Below, piece by piece: positions 8,047 through 15,906 of a DNA stretch of 64,000 nucleotides; positions within the stretch are counted from its first letter, which is position 1; every line of letters starts with the position of its first letter. Source of the stretch: Caldilinea sp. CFX5 (lineage in GTDB: Bacteria > Chloroflexota > Anaerolineae > Caldilineales > Caldilineaceae). The notes beneath the pieces were generated by a model that did no database searches, was not told where the DNA came from, and was given only the letters and a program-made list of their open reading frames with translations. The translations under genes and the position numbers were made by a program. The DNA lies in assembly GCA_021405325.1 (NCBI GenBank), contig QWII01000023.1, positions 62,001 to 126,000 of the forward strand, given 5' to 3'.

Positions 8047-11004
8047 ATGGAATCCCAATTCATCTTTGGCATTCACGAGCAGGGCGGCGAACGGCATATG
8101 GCCGAGGCCGGCCGGAAGGGTTGGATTGTCTTTACCGAAGAGCTTGGTTCTGATCCGGCTGTGCGCACGGGGCAGAACTACCGCGCCTATAGCGACCAGG
8201 GCTTTGGGGTCATCGTCCGCTTGAACAACGGGTACTTTCCCAATGGCACGATTCCCAATAGCCAGCGTTACGCCGACTTTGCTCGCCGGTGCGCCAACTT
8301 TGTAGCGGCCAGCGACGGTTGCAAGATCTGGATCATCGGCAATGAGATGAATTACCGGATCGAACGCCCGCCCATTGCGCCCCTTCGCATTGCACCGGAA
8401 GTGCCGCGTCCACAAAATGCGCCTTCCGCTGCGCCGGACGCACAGAAGAGCGGTCTGCTCGAAGGCGTGCGCCGCTTTTTTGAAGCGCTCGTCACCCGCA
8501 AAGAGGGCAGCGCCGGCGACACGCCGACGGCCACCCCAACGCCGGTTATGCCTCCCCAACCCGGTGATCCCTATGGACGTGGCTTACGAGAGCGTTTCAA
8601 TGCCATCTATCAACCCCTGCCGGCGAAGGATGCCGATAGCCGTGTGGCTGCCGCTGCGGCGGATGGGTTTGAAGTGATTACGCCGGCCCTCTACGCCCGC
8701 TGTTTCAAATTGTGCCGTGACGCCATTCGCAGCGTGGCCGGCCATGCTAATGACCAGGTGCTGATCGGCGCCGTCGCCCCGTGGAATAATCAGACCGCCT
8801 ACCCCGGCAATGAGCGGGGGGATTGGGTGCGTTACTTCCAGGATATTTTAACGGCGCTGGGGCCAACCGGGCTGGATGGCATTACCTTACATACCTACAC
8901 CCATCAAGCTGACCCTAACTTGATTTCCAGTGAGCAGCGGATGAACCCGCCCTTTACGGATCGTTACTTTGAGTTTCCGGCCTACCGCGATTTTATGAAC
9001 GCCATCCCGGCAACCATGCGCTCCTTGCCTGTCTATATCACCGAAACCAACCAGGATGTGCCGTGGCTGGATCAGAATATCGCCTGGATTCAACGGGCCT
9101 ATGCTGAAATCAACTGGTGGAATCAGCAACCCAACAACCAGCAGATTCGGGCCTTGATCCTCTACCGTTGGCCGGTAATTGACCTCTGGTATATTGAAGG
9201 CAAAGGAGGGGTTGTGGAAGATTTTAAACTGGCCCTACAACAGGACTATCGTTGGCGCGACAGTGCACCGCCCCCACCGCCGTTTGCACCAAATAACATT
9301 GTCGCCACCACAACGGCCGTCAACCTCCGGCGTACACCAGGTTATATCGGCAAGGCCCCCAGCGACATTCTGGTGCAGACGCCGACCGATGCTCGTCTAA
9401 CTATCTTAAGCGCTGCGCCCCAACAACTCGACGGGCTGGATTGGTGGCAGGTGCGCTACAGCCCGACGGGGCAAACGCCGGTGGTCGGTTGGGTGGCCCA
9501 ACGCTCGCCGGCCGGCGCCGAACTGCTGCGCTTGGTCAGCACCGGCGGCGGCGGGACAGGGACTTTCAAAGTGGGCGATAGTGTGCGCACCACCGCCGTT
9601 GTGCGTTTACGCCGCAGCCCCGGCTATATCGGCAAACCGATCACTGATGTTATTGTTGATTTACCAACCAACACAGGGGCAACTGTGCTGGCCGGCCCCA
9701 CCAATCTCGATAGCTTGACCTGGTGGCAAGTGCGTGTAAACAATAGTGGTCAGGAAGGCTGGGCGGCGGAGCGCTCACCTACCGATGACGCCTTGCTGGT
9801 TTTGAACAGTACGCCGGTCGAACCGCCCACCGGCAAATTTAAGGTTGGCGACCGCGTCGTGACCGTCAGCGCCGCCCGCCTCCGCCAAAGCCCCGGCTTT
9901 CTCAATAAACCGGCGACCGATATTGTGGCCGACATTGCGCAAGGGGTCGAAGGCCGGGTGTTGGCCGGCCCGCGTCAGGCCGATAATTTGACCTGGTGGC
10001 AACTGGAAACGACCAACGCGCAGGGCGTTCGTGTCATCGGCTGGATGGCGGAAACTGGACAGAACGGCAGTGAAATCCTCCGCCTGAGTACAGGAACAAC
10101 GCCCGTCGCGCCCAGCGCCCTGGCCCCCGGCGATCTGGTCGTTGCCGCGGCCGGCGTCAGAGCGCGGGCGACGCCTGGTTATCTGAATAAGCCGGATAGC
10201 GATCTGCGTGGCGATTTTCTGACGCGGGCGACGATCAATCTGCTGAGTGGGCCACAAAGCGCCGATGGTCTCGCCTGGTGGCGCGTCGGTGGTATTCTCT
10301 CGAACGGCAACGAAGTTGTGGGCTGGGCAGCGGAGACGGCGCCCAATGGCGCCCGGCTGATCGGGCGTCCGGCGAAACTGGCCGGGACACAGATCCCGGA
10401 CAAAGCGACCGGCACTTATCTGGCCTTACCCTACCAGGGCGCTTTTGGCATCGCCCAGTTGTGGGGCGAAAACCCGGACATCTACGCGCGCTTTACCTAT
10501 GACAATGTCCCCTTGCGCGGCCACAACGGCATCGACTTCCTGACGCCGGTCGGCACGCCGATCGTTGCTGTGGATAGTGGCACGGTGGCGGAAACAGTTG
10601 TGAATGACCAGAGCGGTTTCGGCCAATACATCAAAGTCAATCACAGTTGGGGCGAAGCCTTCTATGCGCATCTCAGTGCAATTAGTGTGACCCCTGGTCA
10701 ACCGGTCGCACGCGGCGCCGTCTTGGGCGCTACTGGCAACACCGGTTTTTCTTTCGGCCCGCACTTACACTTTGCCATTCGCATCAACCCCTATATCCGT
10801 GCCGACGGCTGGGGCGGCTTTGCCGACCCGTTGCCCTACTTTAATCCGACGGCGGTCCAGTTGCCGGCCTATGTGACAGCCAGCCGCACGGCGGCGCGCC
10901 TGGAAGCGCCTGCGCTGCAAACCCCGGAAGGCAAGGTCACACGCACGTTACTTGTACAAAAGCCCGGTTACGCTCCCGACAAACCAGGAGTAAAACGACC
11001 CTAA
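8047..11004 (+). CDS. GH-A-like barrel, four SH3-like and M23 peptidase domains; probable cell-wall hydrolase
   Basis: This 985-aa protein begins FGIHEQGGE with no signal peptide or membrane segment. Residues 1-410 look like a clan GH-A TIM barrel: the GNEMN motif (E100) is a plausible acid/base and YITETNQ (E333) a plausible nucleophile. A Thr/Pro-rich insert lies near residue 150. Four SH3-like units follow (about 420-780), each with xxLRxxPGYxxKPxxDI and LxWWQV. The C-terminal domain is an M23 (LytM) endopeptidase with HNGID (H826, D830) and HLH (H906, H908), a full zinc set, cleaving peptide cross-links. The next gene is a paralogue in its first 400 residues. ATG 8047 is used because the upstream extension runs through the hairpin. 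Without a signal peptide, export would need another route. Confidence 0.8.
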   Translation: MESQFIFGIHEQGGERHMAEAGRKGWIVFTEELGSDPAVRTGQNYRAYSDQGFGVIVRLNNGYFPNGTIPNSQRYADFARRCANFVAASDGCKIWIIGNEMNYRIERPPIAPLRIAPEVPRPQNAPSAAPDAQKSGLLEGVRRFFEALVTRKEGSAGDTPTATPTPVMPPQPGDPYGRGLRERFNAIYQPLPAKDADSRVAAAAADGFEVITPALYARCFKLCRDAIRSVAGHANDQVLIGAVAPWNNQTAYPGNERGDWVRYFQDILTALGPTGLDGITLHTYTHQADPNLISSEQRMNPPFTDRYFEFPAYRDFMNAIPATMRSLPVYITETNQDVPWLDQNIAWIQRAYAEINWWNQQPNNQQIRALILYRWPVIDLWYIEGKGGVVEDFKLALQQDYRWRDSAPPPPPFAPNNIVATTTAVNLRRTPGYIGKAPSDILVQTPTDARLTILSAAPQQLDGLDWWQVRYSPTGQTPVVGWVAQRSPAGAELLRLVSTGGGGTGTFKVGDSVRTTAVVRLRRSPGYIGKPITDVIVDLPTNTGATVLAGPTNLDSLTWWQVRVNNSGQEGWAAERSPTDDALLVLNSTPVEPPTGKFKVGDRVVTVSAARLRQSPGFLNKPATDIVADIAQGVEGRVLAGPRQADNLTWWQLETTNAQGVRVIGWMAETGQNGSEILRLSTGTTPVAPSALAPGDLVVAAAGVRARATPGYLNKPDSDLRGDFLTRATINLLSGPQSADGLAWWRVGGILSNGNEVVGWAAETAPNGARLIGRPAKLAGTQIPDKATGTYLALPYQGAFGIAQLWGENPDIYARFTYDNVPLRGHNGIDFLTPVGTPIVAVDSGTVAETVVNDQSGFGQYIKVNHSWGEAFYAHLSAISVTPGQPVARGAVLGATGNTGFSFGPHLHFAIRINPYIRADGWGGFADPLPYFNPTAVQLPAYVTASRTAARLEAPALQTPEGKVTRTLLVQKPGYAPDKPGVKRP

Positions 11005-11017
11005 TTAGGTATTGTGT

Positions 11018-11072
11018 TTGCCGTTCCTCATCGTAGGGGCACCATATATGCCCCTACGATGAGGAACGGCAA
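11018..11072. repeat. perfect 24-bp inverted repeat with GTAGGGGC core
   Basis: Arms at 11018-11041 and 11049-11072 are perfectly complementary around a 7-nt loop (CCATATA). The inner part reads CGTAGGGGCA/TGCCCCTACG, a REP-like core also found at 31879 and, in related form, at 57506. It lies in the 102-bp gap between the two paralogous hydrolase genes. There is no U-run, so it is more likely a mobile palindrome or mRNA-processing element than an intrinsic terminator. Confidence 0.85.
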
Positions 11073-11106
11073 GCCTTTTGATTCTAGAACCACAGATGAG
11101 TTTTGC

Positions 11107-14100
11107 ATGCCGCGACCGTTGATCGACTCTGCGTACATTTACGGCATCCACGAGCCGGGGGGGGAAGCCTATTTGGCCGATCCCGCCGGTGATACAACCG
11201 AGGGCCGGGGGTGGGTGCTTTTCACCGAAGCCATTGGTCATGATCCCGAAGACCGCACGGGGATTGATTTTACCACCTTTAGCAACCAGGGGCTAGGCGT
11301 TATCTGCCGGCTCAACCACGGCTATGAACCCGACGGCACCATTCCCCACAGCAGCCGCTATGAAAACTTTGCCCGCCGCGTCGCCAACTTTGTGGCAGTC
11401 AGTCGCGGCTGTAAGCTTTGGGTCATCGGCAACGAGATGAATTACGCCGTGGAGCGGCCCGGCATTCAGATCGACTGGTCGCGCCACAAGAGCCGGCGCG
11501 ATGGCCCCGCTGAAACGGCTGACCCGTTGCGGCATGGGCTGGCGGTGCGCTTTAATGTGTTGCCCGACAACTCCGCCGAGATCCGCACCACCCGTGCGGC
11601 CATTGTTAACCAGGGCGAACTGATCACTCCGGAACGGTATGCCCGCTGCTATCAACTCTGCCGTGAAGCCATTCACCGCCTGCCCGGTCATGAAGATGAT
11701 CAAGTGTTGGTGGGGGCGGTCGCGCCGTGGAACACGCAGACCATCTACGAAGGCAATGCCAATGGCGACTGGGTGCAATATTTCCGCGACATTTTGACCA
11801 CGCTGGGGCCAAAGAATTGTGACGGCTTCACCCTCCACACCTACACGCACGGCCCCGATCCGGCGCTTATCACCGACGAGACGTTGTTGCCCCCCCCGTT
11901 TCAGAGCTATCACCGTGAGTTCCGCGCCTACCGGGATTTTATGGCCGCGGTGCCGGCTACCATGCGCCACCTGCCGGTCTATATCACCGAAACCGACCAA
12001 ACCTTGCCCTGGCTTGATGATGATTCGGGCTGGGTGCAGCGCGCCTATGCAGAGATCAACGCCTGGAATCAGCCGGGGCGCTTAGAAGGCGTTCCCGAAC
12101 CGCTGCGCAACGGCCCGCGGCAGCCTATCCACGCCCTGGTTCTCTACCGTTGGCCGCGCATGGACAAGTGGTATATCGACGGCAAGAGCGGCGTCATCAA
12201 CGATTTTCAGCAAGCGATTGCCCAGGGCTACCGCTGGCAAGCGGAAGCGGAAGCCGCCGCCGCTCAACCCGCAGCCAAACCGACGCCAGTGACATCATCA
12301 GCACAGACGCGTGCTGAACCCGCAGAAACCTATAACTACCGGGTCGATTGGGTGGATGATGAATTCCCGGAAGCGTTGATTGCGGGTGAAACGATCACGG
12401 CGACGCTGAGGCTGCGCAACGCCGGTTTGTTGACCTGGCGCTGGGGCGGCGGCAACCCTTTCCGCATCGGCTACCACTACTACCGCAACCGCCGCTTGTT
12501 GCCCACGCCAACGGAGCGCGATCTACGCACGGATATTCCGCAGGATATTGCGCCGGAAGAAACCATTACGGTCGATGTGCGCATTGCCTTGCCGCTGGAG
12601 CCGGGCAACTACACACTGGAACTCGATTTGGTGCAAGAGGGTGTGACCTGGTTCAAAGATCAACAGTCGCCGGTCTTGACCCGCTGGATCACCGTGGAAG
12701 CGCCGGAACGCCCTGTGGATGTCGCCGAAGAAGAAGTGCTGCTGCCGGTGCCGCTCTTCACCGACATTGCCAACCGGTTGCCCCGGCGCGCCGCGTATGC
12801 CCGCCGCAGTATGAGCCAGGTGCGCCATATTGTCATCAGCCACACCGCGGCCAATCCCAATTTGAGCCTGGAACGCATTGCCCAGACCCATCTGCAACAT
12901 GGCTACCCCGGCATTGCCTATCACTTTGTCGTCACCCGTGGCGGCGACATCTTCCGGGTCAGTCAGTTGGAGGAGGTCGCCCAACCGGATCAACCCTGGT
13001 CGGAGCAAGGGGTGAATGTCTGCTTGACCGGCAATTTCCGCAACGAAGCGCCGCCGCTGCCCCAACTCGACGCCACCGGTCGCCTCTGTGCGTGGTTGGC
13101 GCACAATTTGGGGCTGGCGCCGGAGACCATTGTCGGCCTGGGCGAACTATTGCCGACGGACAGTCCGGGGGACACCTTCTATGTCGGGCCGGCCTGGAAA
13201 GAAGTGGTGACGCGCCAGGTGCGGCTGCATCTGGCGGCGTTACTGGCTTCACCGACGGTCGAAGATGATGTGCAATATCATGCCATGCAGCAAAGCACGG
13301 CGGCGCTCAATACCCAAACTAGTGAGTTGCAAGTCGCGCTCAAGCAAGCGGAGGCAGAGCAGGAGAAGCTGCGCCAGTTTAACGCACGCCTGCAAGCGGA
13401 AGTCGCCACCGTCCGTCGCCAACTGGATGCCCAATCGGCGCTGGCCGATAGCCGGCTCTATATCCAGAACTTGATCTATGAATTGCCGCGCGATCTGCAA
13501 CGTTATATCCCCCGCCCGCCGGAGCGCGTGCAACACATTGTCATTAACCATACTGGTGTGCCGTCGAGCGTGCCCTGGGCCGAAATTGCCGAAGCCCATC
13601 GCGCCGACTGGCCGGGGATTTTGTATGACTTCGGCATTGACGAAAAGGGGCGCATCTACCAGTTTCAACCGCTGGATGAGGTGGTGGAGACCAATCAACC
13701 CTACCTGGTTCACGCCATCAACATTGCCTTCGCCGGTGACTTTCACAAAGCTGTGCCGAGCGATGAGCAACTCTATGCCGGCGGACAATTGATCGCCTGG
13801 TTACTGGAACGGTTTCCCCGCCTGGCGGTGGAGAGCATCAAAGGGTTGCGCGAATTTATCGACCATCCGTCGCCGGGGGATGAATGGTTGGCGGGGCGGG
13901 TTTGGAAAGAGCAGTTGCTGGCCGCCGTGCGCCGGGCCACCGGGGAGATCAATCCGCTGGCGATAGAAAATGCCTTGCGAACGCGCATTGTGGAGCTGGA
14001 ACAGGAATTGGAAGCGCTACAGCAGCGTCATGCCGTGGTGGAGCGGCAGAAGGCGCGGGTGGAGAGTGAAAACCATCGCCTACAAGGGGAGCTACAGGAG

Positions 14101-14988
14101 AAGCTGCAAACCAACAAGAGCTATGTGATCCCCAAGCCTTCTCTGCGTGTAGTCGTTGACCAGTTACCCAAGCACCCCAGTTTACGCTATGAACGGCGCT
14201 CGTTGAGCCAGATTTCTCATGTTGCCGTGCATCACACGGCGGCGCCGGTCTCCCTAGACCCGGCGCGCATTGCCGAAACTCACATTGCGGCTGATCCAGG
14301 GCGCAATAAGGAGGCGTGGCCCGGCATCGGTTATCACTACTTTATCCACGCCGACGGCACGATTGAGCAAACGAACCACCTGGAGACCATCTGCTACCAT
14401 GTCTACCGGCATAACAACTACACGGTGGGCGTGGTCTTTGCCGGCAGCTTCATGAATGGCCGCATTCCCACCTCGGCCCAACTGCGCGCCGGCGCCCATC
14501 TCATCGCCTGGTTGATGCAGGAGTTGCACTTGCCGTTGGCGCGCATCTGGGGTCATCGCGAATTCCCGGAGAACACCACTGTCTGTCCCGGCAGCGAGTG
14601 GACCATGGGCAACCGCTGGCGGGATCTGCTCTTTGAACGGATCGAACAGGTGCAGAGCGGCATCGGCGTGAAGAATATTCGCCATTATCTCCTGGTCGGC
14701 CAGCAGGAATGGCAAGAGTGGGGCGGCTATACTTTCGCTGATCTGCTGCCCTACATTGAGCGCTTCCAGCCCACGGTCGGCTTTAGCCTGGAAGACGCTA
14801 AGTACGCCGAGTATGTTACACTGGTCGGCGGCGAAGCGAGCATCAGCGCGGCTAGTGAGGCCATTCTTGCTAAACATGGCTGCAAGACCGACCGGGTGGC
14901 CGGCCGCGACCCGCAGGAGACCGTGCGGCTGATCAAGGAGTTGGTGCGCATGAATCGGCGCTTTCAGCGGTTTGAAGTGGACTTTTAG
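11107..14988 (+). CDS. GH-A-like barrel plus three amidase_2/PGRP domains; probable cell-wall hydrolase
   Basis: This 1293-aa protein has no signal peptide. Residues 1-390 are a GH-A-like barrel paralogous to the previous gene (GNEMN E110; YITETDQ E295). Residues 410-530 form an Ig-like domain. Three N-acetylmuramoyl-L-alanine amidase-like domains (about 550-715, 790-940 and 1020-1190) are joined by coiled coils rich in Glu, Gln and Arg. Only the third keeps the zinc set: HHT (H1042), GHREF (H1150) and VCPG (C1160). In domain 1 these are S578, L678 and S686, and in domain 2 N814, L914 and S922, so both are probably binding modules. A further alpha/beta segment ends the protein. ATG 11107 follows the palindrome. 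scpA starts 3 nt after the stop, so the two genes may share a transcript. Confidence 0.8.
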   Translation: MPRPLIDSAYIYGIHEPGGEAYLADPAGDTTEGRGWVLFTEAIGHDPEDRTGIDFTTFSNQGLGVICRLNHGYEPDGTIPHSSRYENFARRVANFVAVSRGCKLWVIGNEMNYAVERPGIQIDWSRHKSRRDGPAETADPLRHGLAVRFNVLPDNSAEIRTTRAAIVNQGELITPERYARCYQLCREAIHRLPGHEDDQVLVGAVAPWNTQTIYEGNANGDWVQYFRDILTTLGPKNCDGFTLHTYTHGPDPALITDETLLPPPFQSYHREFRAYRDFMAAVPATMRHLPVYITETDQTLPWLDDDSGWVQRAYAEINAWNQPGRLEGVPEPLRNGPRQPIHALVLYRWPRMDKWYIDGKSGVINDFQQAIAQGYRWQAEAEAAAAQPAAKPTPVTSSAQTRAEPAETYNYRVDWVDDEFPEALIAGETITATLRLRNAGLLTWRWGGGNPFRIGYHYYRNRRLLPTPTERDLRTDIPQDIAPEETITVDVRIALPLEPGNYTLELDLVQEGVTWFKDQQSPVLTRWITVEAPERPVDVAEEEVLLPVPLFTDIANRLPRRAAYARRSMSQVRHIVISHTAANPNLSLERIAQTHLQHGYPGIAYHFVVTRGGDIFRVSQLEEVAQPDQPWSEQGVNVCLTGNFRNEAPPLPQLDATGRLCAWLAHNLGLAPETIVGLGELLPTDSPGDTFYVGPAWKEVVTRQVRLHLAALLASPTVEDDVQYHAMQQSTAALNTQTSELQVALKQAEAEQEKLRQFNARLQAEVATVRRQLDAQSALADSRLYIQNLIYELPRDLQRYIPRPPERVQHIVINHTGVPSSVPWAEIAEAHRADWPGILYDFGIDEKGRIYQFQPLDEVVETNQPYLVHAINIAFAGDFHKAVPSDEQLYAGGQLIAWLLERFPRLAVESIKGLREFIDHPSPGDEWLAGRVWKEQLLAAVRRATGEINPLAIENALRTRIVELEQELEALQQRHAVVERQKARVESENHRLQGELQEKLQTNKSYVIPKPSLRVVVDQLPKHPSLRYERRSLSQISHVAVHHTAAPVSLDPARIAETHIAADPGRNKEAWPGIGYHYFIHADGTIEQTNHLETICYHVYRHNNYTVGVVFAGSFMNGRIPTSAQLRAGAHLIAWLMQELHLPLARIWGHREFPENTTVCPGSEWTMGNRWRDLLFERIEQVQSGIGVKNIRHYLLVGQQEWQEWGGYTFADLLPYIERFQPTVGFSLEDAKYAEYVTLVGGEASISAASEAILAKHGCKTDRVAGRDPQETVRLIKELVRMNRRFQRFEVDF

Positions 14989-14990
14989 CG

Positions 14991-15827
14991 ATGACCGAAG
15001 TACTCATTGGCGGTTTTGATCGCACCCTGGGCGCAGCCTATGCCGTGTCGTTGCCGAGCTTTCAAGGCCCCTTAGACCTACTCTTACAACTGATCGAAAA
15101 AGAAGAGCTGGATATCAACGCCATTAGCCTGGTGGCGGTGACGGATCAATACTTGCGCACCATTGCCACGCTAGAGGAGATCGAGCCGGGGGCGTTGGCT
15201 GATTTTCTGGTGATTGCGTCGCGGTTGCTCTATCTGAAATCGCTCAGTCTGTTGCCCAAGCCGAGCACGGTGGAGGAGGCGGAAGAAGAGAGCGCCGACG
15301 CCCTGATCAAACAGTTGCTCGAATATCGCCGCTTCAAACAGGCGGCCGCCCTTTTACAGGAACGGGAAGCGCAAGGGTTGCGCGTCTACGTGCGCACTGC
15401 CCCCAAGCCGGAATTGGAGAAGCGGCTGGATCTCAGTAACCTCGATCTCAACAAGTTGCACAATGCCTTGCGCCGCGTTCTCCAGCGCATCCCCAGTGAT
15501 CCCCCCATGCCCCGTGTCAAGACTTATCCGATCACGGTGGCCGAACAGATTGAGCATGTGCGCACGTATGTACAAGAACGCCAACAGCAGACCGGCAGCA
15601 GTGGAAAGGCGCAACCCGTCACCTTTACCGAGCTGCTCACTCGCGGCTCTACCCGCCTGGAAGTGGTGGTGACTTTTCTGGCGATTCTGGAACTGATCAA
15701 ACAACGCGAACTGAGCGCTGAACAGGAAAGCACTTTTGGTGAGATCATTCTGGTCCCGCTGGCGGCCCAGCCGGACGGATCGCCGCTGGATCCAGTTGTG
15801 CCCGACGCGATGGGGGAAATGGTCTAG
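14991..15827 (+). CDS. scpA: segregation and condensation protein A
   Basis: ScpA is the kleisin that bridges the heads of SMC with ScpB in the bacterial condensin, acting on the nucleoid. The 278-aa protein shows the N-terminal signature FQGPLDLLLQLIEKEELDI, the DFLVIASRLLYLKS helix, a central acidic linker (VEEAEEESAD) and a C-terminal winged-helix region (VTFLAILELIKQREL) that contacts SMC. The length is typical. It starts 3 nt after the amidase stop, with no separate promoter visible, and ends before a bidirectional hairpin. scpB would be expected nearby but is not downstream here, because the next gene is convergent. Confidence 0.93.
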   Translation: MTEVLIGGFDRTLGAAYAVSLPSFQGPLDLLLQLIEKEELDINAISLVAVTDQYLRTIATLEEIEPGALADFLVIASRLLYLKSLSLLPKPSTVEEAEEESADALIKQLLEYRRFKQAAALLQEREAQGLRVYVRTAPKPELEKRLDLSNLDLNKLHNALRRVLQRIPSDPPMPRVKTYPITVAEQIEHVRTYVQERQQQTGSSGKAQPVTFTELLTRGSTRLEVVVTFLAILELIKQRELSAEQESTFGEIILVPLAAQPDGSPLDPVVPDAMGEMV

Positions 15828-15854
15828 GTGTCGGTAAACATACCAATCTAGTCA

Positions 15855-15891
15855 ACCGCTCTGGGCGGGTCACAGACTCACCCAGAGCGGT
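15855..15891. terminator. hairpin between convergent scpA and DUF11 genes
   Basis: ACCGCTCTGGG and CCCAGAGCGGT form an 11-bp perfect stem with a 15-nt loop, followed by TAAGTTTT on the plus strand. Its position between two convergent genes suggests a bidirectional terminator. The U-tract is weak. Confidence 0.6.
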
Positions 15892-15906
15892 AAGTTTTCT
15901 AATCTT

